From: Pseudomonas fluorescens
Lineage (GTDB): Bacteria; Pseudomonadota; Gammaproteobacteria; Pseudomonadales; Pseudomonadaceae
Assembly (NCBI RefSeq): GCF_000802965.1
Contig: NZ_JSAK01000013.1
Location: 124,001 to 188,000, forward strand
Length of the DNA stretch: 64,000 nt
Reading direction: 5' to 3'
Below are positions 16,673-30,403 of the stretch, piece by piece (the stretch's first letter is position 1; each line of letters begins with the position of its first letter). Both the position numbers and the translations under genes were made by a program. The notes beneath the pieces are model-generated. The model did not search any database and had not been told where the DNA came from. It saw only the letters and a program-made list of their open reading frames with translations.

Positions 16673-17986
16673 TCAGAATTCCTGTTGATGGGCGGGTGTC
16701 ACTGGTTTTCGCGGCTGGAAGGTATAACCCACCTGGCCGGAAAGCACCTTGTTCGCCCGTTGCACATCGATGTCTTTTTCCCAGCGAGCGATGGCCACGG
16801 TCGCCACGCAGTTGCCGATCAGGTTGGTCAGCGCACGGCCGATGCCCATGAACCAGTCCACGGCCAACACCAACACCAGGCCGACCACCGGGATCGCCGG
16901 AATGGCGGTCAGGGTCGCTGCCAGAATCACCAACGCCGAGCCCGGGATACCGTGTGCGCCCTTGGACGTGATCAGCGACACCAACAGAATCGTCAGCAGA
17001 TCGGTCATGGCCAGCGGCGTGCCGGTGGCATTGGCGATGAACACGATGGCCAGGGTCAGGTAGATCGAAAAACCGTCGAGGTTGAACGAGTACCCGGTGG
17101 GAATCACCAGCCCGACCGTGGAGCTGCCAATACCCAGATGCTCAAGCTTGCGCATGATTTGTGGCAGCACGGCGTCGGACGAGGCGGTGCCCATGACGAT
17201 CAGCAGCTCTTCACGCAGGTACTTGAGCAACGGCCACATTTTCAGGCCGGACAGGCGCATCACCAGGCCGAGAATCAGCGCGACGAAGGCGATGCAGGTC
17301 AGGTAAAACAGGCCGACCAGGCTGCCCAGATGCTGTAACGAATCCAGGCCATATTTGCTGGTGGTGAAGGCAATAGCGCCGAACACGCCGATCGGCGCCA
17401 GACGCACGATCATGCCCATGATGCGGAAGATCACGTGGCTCAGCTCATTGATCAGTCGTGAAATACCCGACGCCGCTTCGCCCACCAGATTCAGCGCGCT
17501 GCCGAACAGCACGGAAAACAGCAGGACTTGCAGGATGTTGTTGTCAGCAAAGGCGCCAATCACCGAAGTCGGAATCAGGTCCATCAAGAACTGCGTGGTG
17601 GTGTGCATGTGCTGGCCGCGCTGGGCGATATCGCCCATGTCGGCAGCGGAAAGCTGATCCAGATGAATGTTCGCGCCACTACCGATACCGGTGCTGAAGG
17701 CGAACACCAGGCCGATCACCAGAGCGATGGTAGTCAGCACTTCGAAGTAGATCACCGATTTGAGGCCGATGCGTCCGACCTTCTTCAGATCGCCGGCACC
17801 GCTGATGCCGCTGACCACGACGCAGAACACGATCAGGCCGATGAGCATTTTGATCAGCTTGATAAAGCCGTCACCGAGGGGTTTGAGCTGAGCGGAGTAT
17901 TCAGGAAGGGTCAGCCCGCAGACGATGCCGAGCACCAGTCCGAGAACCACTTGGAGGAAGATTGAACGCGAGCACCATCTGAGCAT
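16673..17986 (-). CDS. Dicarboxylate/amino acid:cation symporter (DctA/GltP type)
   Basis: A 437-residue inner-membrane secondary transporter of the DAACS family, which takes up C4-dicarboxylates or acidic amino acids with Na+ or H+. The N-terminus (SIFLQVVLGLVLGIVCGLTL), the serine-rich hairpin region (LIVMGTASSDAVLPQIM) and the substrate-binding PTGYSFNLDGFSIYLTLA motif are typical; the latter with GYSFNLDG is the DctA form. The gene is followed by two GntR regulators and preceded by two operator-like sites. I give no symbol because DctA and related paralogues cannot be separated by eye and Pseudomonas has several. Confidence 0.92.
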   Translation of the reverse strand: MLRWCSRSIFLQVVLGLVLGIVCGLTLPEYSAQLKPLGDGFIKLIKMLIGLIVFCVVVSGISGAGDLKKVGRIGLKSVIYFEVLTTIALVIGLVFAFSTGIGSGANIHLDQLSAADMGDIAQRGQHMHTTTQFLMDLIPTSVIGAFADNNILQVLLFSVLFGSALNLVGEAASGISRLINELSHVIFRIMGMIVRLAPIGVFGAIAFTTSKYGLDSLQHLGSLVGLFYLTCIAFVALILGLVMRLSGLKMWPLLKYLREELLIVMGTASSDAVLPQIMRKLEHLGIGSSTVGLVIPTGYSFNLDGFSIYLTLAIVFIANATGTPLAMTDLLTILLVSLITSKGAHGIPGSALVILAATLTAIPAIPVVGLVLVLAVDWFMGIGRALTNLIGNCVATVAIARWEKDIDVQRANKVLSGQVGYTFQPRKPVTPAHQQEF

Positions 17987-18055
17987 GGGAGGAATCCTGG
18001 TCGGTGTCCTGGCTGCCGTGCGCTGTGCGCATCAGACTCAGAACTTAATTATTGT

Positions 18056-18064
18056 GGTCTTACC
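18056..18064. promoter_or_regulatory. GGTCTTACC, candidate GntR operator 1
   Basis: A GGT-N3-ACC palindrome 70 bases before the start of the symporter gene. It fits the FadR/PdhR-type operator form and may be bound by one of the two adjacent GntR proteins. Confidence 0.45.
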
Positions 18065-18140
18065 GGTATGTCCAGTGCAGGCGCAGTCTAGGCGAGGATT
18101 TTCATTAACCGCAAGTGGAAATTATGAAATTGGCATGACC

Positions 18141-18149
18141 GGTCTGACC
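18141..18149. promoter_or_regulatory. GGTCTGACC, candidate GntR operator 2
   Basis: A second GGT-N3-ACC palindrome 85 bases from the first, with CC before and AG after the core. Its similarity to site 1 (8 of 9 bases) suggests the same binding protein; the spacing is close to eight helical turns. Confidence 0.45.
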
Positions 18150-18162
18150 AGTGGTGCAGACC

Positions 18163-18247
18163 TTATAGGAGCCCGCTTGCTGGCGATGGCGGCCGAGAGA
18201 TCTTTCCAAGGCTCAAGGACAAATCGCCAGCAAGCCGGCTCCTACAA
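18163..18247. repeat. Paired extragenic palindrome, GTAGGAGCCGGCTTGCTGGCGA type
   Basis: TATAGGAGCCCGCTTGCTGG and the inverted CCAGCAAGCCGGCTCCTACA enclose about 40 bases, between the symporter control region and the glyA terminator. Confidence 0.85.
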
Positions 18248-18256
18248 ATCCATGGC

Positions 18257-18289
18257 GAAAAAAAACCGGCCATCTCTGGCCGGTTTTTC
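18257..18289 (-). terminator. Rho-independent terminator of glyA
   Basis: Read on the minus strand: AAAAACCGGCC-AGAGAT-GGCCGG followed by a run of T. It lies 24 bases after the glyA stop. Confidence 0.9.
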
Positions 18290-18312
18290 ATGCAGCAGAT
18301 TTAACGGGGCTA

Positions 18313-19566
18313 TTAAGCGCCGTACACCGGCAGCTTCTTGCAGATCGCCTTGACCTTCTCGCGAACGGCGTCGATCACCGCTTCGTTGTTCAGGTCAGCC
18401 AGGATGTCGCAGATCCAGCCCGCCAGTTCCTTGCACTCTGCTTCCTTGAAGCCACGAGTGGTCACAGCCGGGGTGCCAAAGCGCAGGCCGGAGGTGACGA
18501 ACGGGGAGCGTGGGTCGTTTGGCACGGAGTTCTTGTTCACGGTGATGAACGCTTTGCCCAGAGCGGCGTCGGCGTCTTTACCAGAGATTTCCTGCTTGAT
18601 CAGCGACAGCAGGAACAGGTGGTTTTCAGTACCGCCGGAAACCACGTCGAAACCACGCTCGATGAACACGCCGGCCATGGCCTTGGCGTTCTTCACCACT
18701 TGTTGCTGGTAAGTCTTGAACTCAGGCTGCAGCGCTTCTTTGAAGCAGATCGCCTTGGCAGCGATCACGTGCTCCAGCGGGCCACCCTGGGCGCCCGGGA
18801 ATACTGCGGAGTTCAGCTTCTTCTCGATGTCGGCGTTGGCGCGAGCCAGGATCAGGCCGCCACGTGGACCGCGCAGGGTCTTGTGGGTGGTGGTGGTCAC
18901 GACGTCAGCGAATGGAACCGGGTTCGGGTACACGCCAGCGGCGACCAGACCGGCCACGTGGGCCATGTCGACGAACAGGTAGGCGCCGACTTTGTCAGCG
19001 ATTTCGCGGAAACGCGGGAAGTCGAGGATCTGCGAGTAGGCAGAGAAACCGGCCACGATCATTTTTGGCTTGTTCTCAACGGCCAGGCGCTCGACTTCGT
19101 CGTAGTCGATCAGGCCGTTGGCGTCGATGCCGTACTGGATGGCGTTGTACAGCTTGCCCGAGGACGAAACGCTGGCGCCGTGGGTCAGGTGACCGCCGTG
19201 GGCCAGGCTCATGCCCAGGATGGTGTCGCCAGCCGACAGCAGGGCCAGGTAAACGGCGCTGTTGGCTTGGGAACCGGCGTGCGGTTGAACGTTGGCGTAA
19301 TCGGCGCCGAACAGCTCTTTTGCACGGTCGATGGCCAGTTGCTCAACGACGTCAACGTACTCGCAACCACCGTAGTAGCGCTTGCCCGGGTAGCCTTCGG
19401 CGTACTTGTTGGTCAGAACCGAGCCTTGAGCTTCCATCACCGCAGGGCTGGTGTAGTTTTCCGAAGCGATCAGCTCAATGTGCTCTTCCTGGCGCTGAGC
19501 TTCTTGCTCCATGGCGGCAAAGAGATCGGCGTCGTACTTGGCAATAGTCAAATCACGGCTGAACAT
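18313..19566 (-). CDS. glyA: Serine hydroxymethyltransferase
   Basis: A 417-residue PLP enzyme that converts serine and tetrahydrofolate into glycine and 5,10-methylene-tetrahydrofolate. The sequence is a full-length Gly[21 protein letters not shown] near the start, HGGHLTHG, and the PLP-lysine motif [15 protein letters not shown]. The frame opens 12 bases earlier, but ATG 19566 ([12 protein letters not shown]) has GAGGA just upstream. The terminator is at 18257-18289. Pseudomonas carries more than one glyA; this one lies next to morA, as PA4602 does in P. aeruginosa (recalled). Confidence 0.97.
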   Translation of the reverse strand: MFSRDLTIAKYDADLFAAMEQEAQRQEEHIELIASENYTSPAVMEAQGSVLTNKYAEGYPGKRYYGGCEYVDVVEQLAIDRAKELFGADYANVQPHAGSQANSAVYLALLSAGDTILGMSLAHGGHLTHGASVSSSGKLYNAIQYGIDANGLIDYDEVERLAVENKPKMIVAGFSAYSQILDFPRFREIADKVGAYLFVDMAHVAGLVAAGVYPNPVPFADVVTTTTHKTLRGPRGGLILARANADIEKKLNSAVFPGAQGGPLEHVIAAKAICFKEALQPEFKTYQQQVVKNAKAMAGVFIERGFDVVSGGTENHLFLLSLIKQEISGKDADAALGKAFITVNKNSVPNDPRSPFVTSGLRFGTPAVTTRGFKEAECKELAGWICDILADLNNEAVIDAVREKVKAICKKLPVYGA

Positions 19567-19678
19567 GGCGGTCCTCAAGGATCGGGGGCAGAAAAGGGGG
19601 GCATTCTAACCCAATGGGTTTTAGATGGCATATGAAACGGCATCATGTCGCAGACAAGTGGTGTTCATGACCCCAGAG

Positions 19679-19758
19679 TCAAAAGATCGCAGCCTTCGGC
19701 AGCTCCTACAGAGGAACGCATTCCAAATGTAGGAGCTGCCGAAGGCTGCGATCTTTTC
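19679..19758. repeat. Paired extragenic palindrome, CTGCCGAAGGCTGCGATC type
   Basis: TCAAAAGATCGCAGCCTTCG and its inverted copy enclose a short centre, between the end of morA and the start of glyA. Confidence 0.87.
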
Positions 19759-19775
19759 AGGTGCAACGCTGAGCG

Positions 19776-22700
19776 TCAGTCGAACATGAAGAGGGCATCA
19801 TTGCTGAACTGCACCTCAAACTTGTCGGCCGGCATAGGACGGCCGAACAGGTAGCCCTGGACCTCATCGCAACCGTGTTCCCTCAGGAAATCAAGTTGCT
19901 CTTGGGTTTCCACGCCCTCGGCGATCACCGCGAGGTTGAGGCTGTGGGCCATGGCGATGATCGCCCGGGCGATCTGCGCATCCTGTTCACCCGACGGCAG
20001 GCCATCGACGAAGGTGCGGTCGATTTTCAGCACGTCGATCGGGAACTGCTTGAGGTAGTTGAGCGATGAATAACCGGTGCCGAAGTCGTCGACCGCAATG
20101 CTCAAGCCAAGGTTTTTCAGGCCGTCGAGGATCTGCATCGCCTCGCTGACTTCGCGCATCAGGATACTTTCGGTCAGCTCCAGCTCCAGGCACGCCGGCG
20201 GCAGGCCGGTTTCCTTGAGGATCGTGGCGATGCGCATGCCGAGATGCCCGTCGGAAAATTGCCGGGCGGAAATGTTCACCGACACCTTGGGCACCCGCAC
20301 TTTGGCCTGATGCCAGCTCTTGAGCTGGCGGCACGCCTCGCTGATCACCCAATCGCCGACATCCACCACCAGGCCCAGCTCTTCGAGCACCGGAATGAAA
20401 TCCCCGGGCGGCACCAGGCCACGTCGCGGATGACGCCAGCGAAGCAGGGCTTCGGCACCGGTCAGGCGTTTGCCATCGCCGCTGAATTGCGGTTGGTAAT
20501 ACAACACGAACTCGTCCTGCTCCAGGGCGTGGCGCAAGTCGCTTTCCAGTTCCAGGCGCTCCAGGGCGCTGGCGTTCATGTCCGCCTGGTAGAACTGGAA
20601 GTTGTTCTTGCCGCGCTCCTTGGCGTGGTACATCGCGGTGTCGGCGTTCTTCATCAACTGGCTGAGCTCATCGCCGTCCTGCGGGCTCAGGGCGATGCCG
20701 ATACTGGCGGTGACGAAGAACTCGCGGCCTTCGAGAACGAACGGTTTCACCAGGCTGGCAAGAATCTGTTCAGCCACGTGAACCGCCCGGTTCAAGGCGA
20801 TTTCACGGTTGGCTCGCGGTTGCAGGAGCAAGGTGAATTCATCGCCGCCCATGCGCGCCACGGTGTCGTCATCGTCAACGCAACCGAGCAGGCGCGTGGC
20901 CATTTCCTTGAGCATGCGATCGCCGGCGGCGTGACCCAGGGAGTCGTTGATCGGTTTGAAGCGGTCGAGGTCGAGGAACATCAGCACCACCCAGGACTTC
21001 TGCCGTTCCGCAAGCTGCAGCGCAGTGTGCAGGCGATCCTGGAACAGTGTGCGGTTGGGCAGGTGCGTCAGGGCGTCGTAGTAGGCGAGGCGGTGAATCC
21101 GTTGCTCGCTGGCCTTGCGCTCGCTGATGTCGCTGAAGAAGCACACGTAACTGGCCAAATCACCTTCGTCATCCAGCACCGCGGTGATGCCGACCCAGGC
21201 CGGGTAGTGCTCGCCATTGCGACGCTTGAGCCACACTTCACCTTCCCAGGTGCTGTGCTGATTCAATTGCTTGAGTACATAACGCAGATGGGCGTCCTGC
21301 TGCTCGTCGACGGTGAGCATGTTCGGCAACTGGTCGAGCACCTGTTCCACCGCATAACCGCTGACACGGCTGAAAGCTTCGTTGGCCTGGACGATGTAAC
21401 CGGCCGGGTCGGTAATCAGGATTGCCGAGGTCGAATGTTCGAAAACCGTGGCGGCCATGCGCAAATCTTTTTCGGCCCGGCGTTGCTGGCTGATGTCGCG
21501 ACCTACCCCCAGCACGCCTTCGAAGGCGCCGTGTTCGTCCCAGACCAGCACCAGGCGCAGCTCGATGGGGATCTTGCGTCCGTCAGCTCGCAGGCAGTCG
21601 AACAGATACAGTTGGGTTTGCACCTGGCTGCGCATCAACGCCAGTTGATCGGGTTGATCCAGCGCTTTGCTGACCCGGTCCATCAAGCTGTAGATACCGC
21701 TCAGCTGCTGCGGGTTGGCGATGGTCGATTGCCAGCCGTTCTGGAAAATCCACTCGGCGTCGTAGCCCAGCACCGCTTGCACCGAAGGGCTGACATAGTT
21801 GAGTGCCATCCGGCTATCGGTTGAGAAAATCACGTCACTGATGCTTTCGGCGAGCATCCGGTAACGCTGTTCGCTGTCACGCAGCGATTCACTGGCCTCG
21901 ATCTGGTCGGTGATGTCCTTGGCCACGCCGATAATTCGCGTGACCTGATCATGCTTGTCCCTTGCCAGCGCTTGTTCGCGAATCTCGAAGCGACGCCATT
22001 CGCCGTCCCGATGACGAAAACGCAATTGACACTGCATCAACTGGCTGTAACCCGCTTGCCGTTGGATCTGACGCGAGCGGTGGTAATAGTCGGCGTCTTC
22101 GGGGTGCAGGAGGATTTCCCAGAAATACTCGCCCATCTGCTGCAATTCGGTTCGGTTGTAGCCCAGCGTCTGACCCAAATGGTGGTTGCTGAAGATCATG
22201 CGCTGGCTGATGACGTCCTGTACGTACAGGTGATCCGGCACGGTGCGCACAACATCGGACCAGAAGCCTTCTCGTTCCAGCAGCGACAGCTCAGTGAGTT
22301 TGCGGCTGGTGATGTCAGTGATGCTGAGGATCACCGCCCTATAGTCCTCAAGGCTTTCCGGCAGGCGCAGCACCAGCCACAGGTGCAGGTCGCGGCCGAG
22401 GGCGTCCTGCAGTTTGATTTCCAGCTCGAGTTTTTTCTGTTGGGTGAGCACCGCTTCGAGCACTTGATTGCCGATGGCGCTGCCGTCCAGCGGGTTGCCG
22501 TCGATCAGCAGTGTCCAGGCTTGTGCGCAGGTATTGACGTTGAGCAGTTGCAGCGCGACCTGGTTGACCTCGGTAATGCGCAACTCCTGCAGCAATTGCC
22601 GGCGCTGTTCCGGGTCCTCCAGCCATGCTTGCAGTTGTTCGTTGCTTTGCAATCGGGTCTTGTCGAAGGCGCTCTTTAGGCCGGACATATCGAGGACGCA

Positions 22701-23624
22701 CAGCGCCACGCCGGTCCCTTCGAAAATTTCCTGATATCGTCGACGTCCCTCATGCAACTGGCGTTGGCGACGGCGCATGTTCAGCAGGACGATGAACGGC
22801 AGCATGGAGAAGGCCAGGCCCAGCAGGCATTTGCCTATGAAGGCGGGCAGCAGTTCTTCGAGGACTCGCTGGCGATCGAACAACCCGCGCAGTTGCCAGT
22901 CGCTGCTGCTCAGCGGAACGGTCAGCACGCTGTTGGCCAGATCGTCCTGGGTCAACGTCCCCGGATTGACCTGCGGCAGCGCGGCATCGCGGCTGATGAT
23001 CTGGTGATTGAGGCGGTTTTCCACCAGCCAGAGCGGACGGATGCCGTATTCGTTTAGATTGGTCAGTGATGAGAAATACGTCGGCTTCAGGCGCAGGATC
23101 CAGTAGCCACGGGTGCTACCACTGGCTTGATGCAGCAACAGATTCACCACCGAGCCGTCGATGGCGTTGCTGTAATAGTGGGTCTGGGCACGGCTGCGTC
23201 GGACCAACTCGCTAAGATAGTCGGCGTCTTCGCTGTTAGTCGCGCTATCCGAGAGGATGGCTCCGGAGGGGCTGAGCAACGCCAGGCTGAGCAGGTCGGG
23301 CAAGGATTTTTGCAGCTTGCGCAGTAACTCCTGCTGTTCGTCGTCGCTCTGAGGCTGTTCGACGATCGGTAATAAATTAAGGGCGATCCGGGCGTTGAGT
23401 GCCATGTTCAGGCTGACTTGCGCGGCCAGGTCGGCGGTGTAGTCGATGGTGTACTGACGCTGGGTTTTCTGGGTCTCGCGCAACTGATCAAGCAACTGCC
23501 AGAACATCAATGCCAGCAGCAAAAGCACGAGCGTCGCCAACGCGCCTTTCAATGTTCCACGCAGGGGTGAACCGGGCGCCACAGTCGGTGCACTGGTAGT
23601 CAGGGACGGAGGGACTTTGGACAA
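19776..23624 (-). CDS. morA: MorA-like sensor with PAS, GGDEF and EAL domains
   Basis: A 1,282-residue membrane protein that should both make and degrade c-di-GMP. An N-terminal membrane segment (about residues 30-48) and a second one (about 265-285) enclose a periplasmic sensor region; several PAS/PAC domains follow (for example [36 protein letters not shown] linkers). The GGDEF domain is intact ([12 protein letters not shown], about residue 920) and so is the EAL domain ([11 protein letters not shown], about 1,055; [27 protein letters not shown]). The frame starts with TTG at 23624. Order glyA-morA-ettA-gdhA matches P. putida as I recall; MorA there controls motility and biofilm. The length is a little below the roughly 1,400 residues I recall for P. 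aeruginosa MorA. Confidence 0.88.
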   Translation of the reverse strand: MSKVPPSLTTSAPTVAPGSPLRGTLKGALATLVLLLLALMFWQLLDQLRETQKTQRQYTIDYTADLAAQVSLNMALNARIALNLLPIVEQPQSDDEQQELLRKLQKSLPDLLSLALLSPSGAILSDSATNSEDADYLSELVRRSRAQTHYYSNAIDGSVVNLLLHQASGSTRGYWILRLKPTYFSSLTNLNEYGIRPLWLVENRLNHQIISRDAALPQVNPGTLTQDDLANSVLTVPLSSSDWQLRGLFDRQRVLEELLPAFIGKCLLGLAFSMLPFIVLLNMRRRQRQLHEGRRRYQEIFEGTGVALCVLDMSGLKSAFDKTRLQSNEQLQAWLEDPEQRRQLLQELRITEVNQVALQLLNVNTCAQAWTLLIDGNPLDGSAIGNQVLEAVLTQQKKLELEIKLQDALGRDLHLWLVLRLPESLEDYRAVILSITDITSRKLTELSLLEREGFWSDVVRTVPDHLYVQDVISQRMIFSNHHLGQTLGYNRTELQQMGEYFWEILLHPEDADYYHRSRQIQRQAGYSQLMQCQLRFRHRDGEWRRFEIREQALARDKHDQVTRIIGVAKDITDQIEASESLRDSEQRYRMLAESISDVIFSTDSRMALNYVSPSVQAVLGYDAEWIFQNGWQSTIANPQQLSGIYSLMDRVSKALDQPDQLALMRSQVQTQLYLFDCLRADGRKIPIELRLVLVWDEHGAFEGVLGVGRDISQQRRAEKDLRMAATVFEHSTSAILITDPAGYIVQANEAFSRVSGYAVEQVLDQLPNMLTVDEQQDAHLRYVLKQLNQHSTWEGEVWLKRRNGEHYPAWVGITAVLDDEGDLASYVCFFSDISERKASEQRIHRLAYYDALTHLPNRTLFQDRLHTALQLAERQKSWVVLMFLDLDRFKPINDSLGHAAGDRMLKEMATRLLGCVDDDDTVARMGGDEFTLLLQPRANREIALNRAVHVAEQILASLVKPFVLEGREFFVTASIGIALSPQDGDELSQLMKNADTAMYHAKERGKNNFQFYQADMNASALERLELESDLRHALEQDEFVLYYQPQFSGDGKRLTGAEALLRWRHPRRGLVPPGDFIPVLEELGLVVDVGDWVISEACRQLKSWHQAKVRVPKVSVNISARQFSDGHLGMRIATILKETGLPPACLELELTESILMREVSEAMQILDGLKNLGLSIAVDDFGTGYSSLNYLKQFPIDVLKIDRTFVDGLPSGEQDAQIARAIIAMAHSLNLAVIAEGVETQEQLDFLREHGCDEVQGYLFGRPMPADKFEVQFSNDALFMFD

Positions 23625-23910
23625 ACTTGAATCCTGCGGTTTGGCTGGACTGGCGCGACGTGCACTATAAGCCGGACGCCCGAAGGGCGGCTAGCATGCC
23701 TTGAGTTGTGGCAAAGTGCCAGCCCCGCTCGGCTGGACGGCCTTCCGTCATTCAGGTAGCTTTGCCGGTTACGCGGGAGCGTTCCAGCTCCTAGAATCAG
23801 ACTTTTTTCAGCGCGCACGCATGGGCCTCGTCCAGCGTAGAACGCGCACGGTCTGGCCCGGGCATCGCCTGCGCTCCAATCATTCATCAGTCACTGACCC
23901 TAGGTTCTCC

Positions 23911-25575
<1,665 letters not shown>

Positions 25576-25595
25576 TTTCAGGTTGGTTGCATAAA

Positions 25596-25625
25596 GAACG
25601 GAGCCTTCGGGCTCCGTTTTTTTTG
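25596..25625 (+). terminator. Rho-independent terminator of ettA
   Basis: AACGGAGCC-TTCG-GGCTCCGTT with a UUCG tetraloop and a run of T. It follows the ettA stop by about 20 bases. Confidence 0.93.
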
Positions 25626-25655
25626 CGTTTTTTTCAGTGGCACCGCGATGTATTC

Positions 25656-25745
25656 ATCGCTGGCAAGCCAGGTCCTACAGATTTCGTGGTGTTCACAATC
25701 CCGAGCCTTGCACCGCCCCTGTAGGAGCTGGCTTGCTAGCGATAG
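25656..25745. repeat. Paired extragenic palindrome, GTAGGAGCTGGCTTGCTAGCGA type
   Basis: ATCGCTGGCAAGCCAGGTCC and the inverted GTAGGAGCTGGCTTGCTAGC enclose about 35 bases. Confidence 0.82.
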
Positions 25746-25924
25746 CGGTATATCTGATGGTGCAAAACTCGAATTGAGAATCCCCATTCGGGTGCAAAAA
25801 CACTCCGAAACGAGGATTAATTTATATCCTGTGCACCATTTAATTTCATAAAAGCGACATTCTGCTCTATTCCTGTGCGCGATTCGTTTGTTAAAGTCCG
25901 GCTCAAAATCTCCAACGACAATAA

Positions 25925-27771
<1,847 letters not shown>

Positions 27772-27841
27772 GGCGTTCTCCCGTTATAGGGTTTGGGCCA
27801 TGGTTGCAGGCTTTTAGTTTCGACGGATGTCTGTCAGCGAC

Positions 27842-28198
27842 CTATGGCGAGCGATAGGCCCGTGCTGCGTCCTGATCCTTCTGTTGCTGCCAGGCTTTGT
27901 CGCGGTCGTCCCCATGGCGATTGCGATAGTCGTCGCGATCCTCGCTTTCGCGCATGGCCTGACACTGGCGGAAGCCATCGCTCCAGCCTTCGGCGTAGTT
28001 TTTGTCTTTCAGATAACGCGGGACGTTTTTACGAAATTCGCCGGTGATGGCTCCGGCGGCCTGGCGGCCACTGCTGCAACCGTCATCGAAACCGTCGGCG
28101 AATGCGGGTGGAAAACCTTTGGCGATCAGATCTTCGTGGGTTGTCTGGCAACCGGCGATCAACATCAACAAACCCACCACCACTGCACAACGCAGCAT
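27842..28198 (-). CDS. Conserved small lipoprotein of unknown function
   Basis: A 118-residue protein with a lipoprotein signal (MLRCAVVVGLLMLIAGC; the lipobox cysteine is at 17) and a soluble mature part. Aromatic and charged residues dominate, with NYAEGWSDGFRQCQAM and a hydrophilic tail rich in Asp, Arg and Gln (DRDDYRNRHGDDRDKAWQQQ). The start ATG 28198 has GGAG 8 bases upstream. I recognise no domain with a known role. Confidence 0.82.
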   Translation of the reverse strand: MLRCAVVVGLLMLIAGCQTTHEDLIAKGFPPAFADGFDDGCSSGRQAAGAITGEFRKNVPRYLKDKNYAEGWSDGFRQCQAMRESEDRDDYRNRHGDDRDKAWQQQKDQDAARAYRSP

Positions 28199-28272
28199 CT
28201 TGGACTCCCGGGCCGCAATATGGCCTGTAAGGGAAGTCTAGAAGCGGGTTCGTGAGCGGGGTGTGAAAGAAA

Positions 28273-28341
28273 GATCAAAAGATCGCAGCCTGCGGCAGCT
28301 CCTACAGGGACCGCATTCCAATGCCGCAGGCTGCGATCTTT
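28273..28341. repeat. Paired extragenic palindrome, CTGCCGCAGGCTGCGATC type
   Basis: GATCAAAAGATCGCAGCCTG and its inverted copy enclose a short centre and run into the stop codon of the DUF4105 gene. Confidence 0.85.
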
Positions 28342-30194
28342 CAGTAGTGATACCACTTAACCTCAAGCATCACTTCATTCTCGGGCGTGGCCAAGTGGCT
28401 GAATTCGCGCTGGGCGCTCAAGCGTAAACCGAGGTTGCGCGACAATTCCCACTGCTGGTTCAGACTCACGCTACGGCGCACTTCACCATTGGTGAAGAAA
28501 TCGCCTTTTGCCTCAAGGCTCATGTTGCCCAGCGGGTTTTTCCACAGCAGGCCGGTGTTGAAACCCGCCGCCGGGGAGATGAATTCGGCGAAGTCATTGT
28601 TGTGCTCGACGCGCACGGTGCCCAAGGCAAAACCGAGCGTGTTGTCGCTCAGTTGCCAGGTTCCGCCGCCACCGCCATTCACGTGGCTGACCAGGGTTTC
28701 GTCGTCATGCTTGCCCGGCACCCGCTCCAGACCGCCGGTGACCTGCCACGACAGCGGTTGCAGCAACTCATTGCGCGGGGTCAGGGAGCGGATGGTCGCC
28801 AGGTCCAGTTGCTGCACTTGCCAGTCATTGCCTTCGTACTGGCGCAGCTTCAGTTGCAGGATTTCAATCTGCGCGCCGAGCGGAAAACTTTCCGAATTGT
28901 CGTTGAGGTCGTGATAGGCCATGCGCAGGCCGTATTCGCCAAACGCGCGATCGCCACGGGTGCCGAGGCCGGCCTGCCAGGTGCGCGATTCGTGGCCATC
29001 TTCCGGGAGCCCGGGTTGCGGGATATCGAGTTCCGGTGCGGGGTTCTGGTTGATCGCCCGCAGCAATTCGAAGCTGCGCTGAGCCCGTTGCGGATCACGT
29101 TCCTGACCATTGGCGCGATAGCGCTCCAGGCGATAGGCGGCATCGATAATCAGCGCCTGACGGTCGCGGGGTTGAGCCTTGAACTCCGGTGATTGCAGTT
29201 GTTTCTGGTCGGCGCTGACTTTCAGCACCCATTGCTGTTCTTCGTCGGTTAACGGCTCGGCGCGGCTCAGCAGCTCGCGCTCGCGGGAAGGGCGGTACTG
29301 GATGGACTCCACCAGCCCGGCCTCTTTCACGGCTTTGACGGTGTCGGTGGGGATGGCGGTGATCGGGAATTGCTCGGTCAGGCGCAGACTCGGACGCGCC
29401 ACTTGCAGCAGCTCCAGCAAGCGATAGGAACAGTTTTCATCAAAAAAGAAATAGTCGAACTGGATCTGTTTCAGCTCCCAGACGTGCTCGACCATGCGCT
29501 CGGTTTCTTGCTGGGTCAGGTTCAGGCGGTATTCCCACAGATCGCGGTTTTCGAGACTGCGGTACTCCGAGAGTTTTTCCTGATACGGCACCAGCGCAAA
29601 CAGGCCGGGATAACCGCCCATCAAGCCTTTCCACGCGTAGAGGATGCTGTTGTCGGAGCCCTCGATGTAAGCGCCGAAGTTGATCGCGTAGCTGAGCAGC
29701 GAAGTCTTGTCGGCCTGAACGTCAGCCTGATCGATGCGCAGCAATGTGTGGCCGAACATTGACGACGGGCTGTTGAGATAGGCCGCCGGAAAGATCATCA
29801 CCGCGCTGTGGGGCGAGACGTCCTTGAACCATTGCTTGAACTCGGCGCATTGCGGGGTCGGCAGATCGCTCAGGTTGAGCTGCGCTTTCAGCCAGCGGGT
29901 GCGGGCAGGGTAGACGCATTGCGCATGCTGTTCGCCAGCATTGGCGGGGGCGTACAACGCTTGCACGGTGGCCGCCAGTTCATGGTCCGGGTGTTCGTTG
30001 CCATCGGCGGCGAGGAAGAATTTCTTGTCGCTGACATAGCTGCGCCAGCCACCGAGCTTGGCGGTTTCGTAATGGCCCAGGGAAAGCCAGAAAGGGTCGT
30101 TGGCCAGTTGCTGCAAACGTTGAGAGTCGATTTGGGGCGCGGCGGACAGCGGGGCGCAGACACAGAGCGCCAGCCAGGCAAGGCGTTTGAGCAT
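28341..30194 (-). CDS. DUF4105 (Lnb-type N-terminal periplasmic domain) protein
   Basis: A 617-residue exported protein. The signal peptide is MLKRLAWLALCVCAPLSAAP. A DUF4105/Lnb-N-like region lies at about residues 120-290 and includes the conserved AAYLNSPSSMFGHTLLRIDQ and ENCSYRLLELL; the remaining part is rich in alternating hydrophobic residues and ends in an aromatic residue (EVKWYHY), as if forming outer-membrane beta strands. The family is reported in lipoprotein N-acylation-related and envelope contexts in other bacteria; the role here is unknown. A TTG start at 30203 is possible, but ATG 30194 is the better choice. Confidence 0.85.
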   Translation of the reverse strand: MLKRLAWLALCVCAPLSAAPQIDSQRLQQLANDPFWLSLGHYETAKLGGWRSYVSDKKFFLAADGNEHPDHELAATVQALYAPANAGEQHAQCVYPARTRWLKAQLNLSDLPTPQCAEFKQWFKDVSPHSAVMIFPAAYLNSPSSMFGHTLLRIDQADVQADKTSLLSYAINFGAYIEGSDNSILYAWKGLMGGYPGLFALVPYQEKLSEYRSLENRDLWEYRLNLTQQETERMVEHVWELKQIQFDYFFFDENCSYRLLELLQVARPSLRLTEQFPITAIPTDTVKAVKEAGLVESIQYRPSRERELLSRAEPLTDEEQQWVLKVSADQKQLQSPEFKAQPRDRQALIIDAAYRLERYRANGQERDPQRAQRSFELLRAINQNPAPELDIPQPGLPEDGHESRTWQAGLGTRGDRAFGEYGLRMAYHDLNDNSESFPLGAQIEILQLKLRQYEGNDWQVQQLDLATIRSLTPRNELLQPLSWQVTGGLERVPGKHDDETLVSHVNGGGGGTWQLSDNTLGFALGTVRVEHNNDFAEFISPAAGFNTGLLWKNPLGNMSLEAKGDFFTNGEVRRSVSLNQQWELSRNLGLRLSAQREFSHLATPENEVMLEVKWYHY

Positions 30195-30246
30195 AGGTGG
30201 CAACTTAAGTCGAAAAAAATTAAGAACGGGTACGGAAAAACGTCCT

Positions 30247-30335
30247 CTGTAGCAGCCGGCTTGCTGGCGATGGCATCAACACGGTTTTTCAGATACACCG
30301 CGGTGATGCCATCGCCAGCAAGCCGGCTCCTACAA
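30247..30335. repeat. Paired extragenic palindrome, GTAGGAGCCGGCTTGCTGGCGA type
   Basis: CTGTAGCAGCCGGCTTGCTG and its inverted copy enclose about 45 bases between the DUF4105 and DUF3015 genes. Confidence 0.88.
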
Positions 30336-30362
30336 TTGGACGATATGGCCGAAAGTCCAAAA

Positions 30363-30393
30363 AATAAAACCCGCTTCCCGAAAGAAGCGGGGT
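30363..30393 (-). terminator. Terminator of the DUF3015 gene
   Basis: On the minus strand: CCCCGCTTC-TTTCG-GGAAGCGGG followed by TTTTATTTT. It lies 11 bases after the gene's stop. Confidence 0.88.
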
Positions 30394-30403
30394 GCGGTCG
30401 AGC

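Larger units (their letters stand above)
17987..18312. other. Intergenic region between the symporter gene and glyA
   Basis: The 326 bases hold the control region of the symporter gene (two GGTCTKACC sites), a palindrome pair at 18163-18247 and the glyA terminator at 18257-18289. No gene is seen. Confidence 0.8.

Noticed and set aside
23701..23910. 70-codon extension of ettA
   Set aside because: The extension has no similarity to the family; ATG 23911 gives the standard length.
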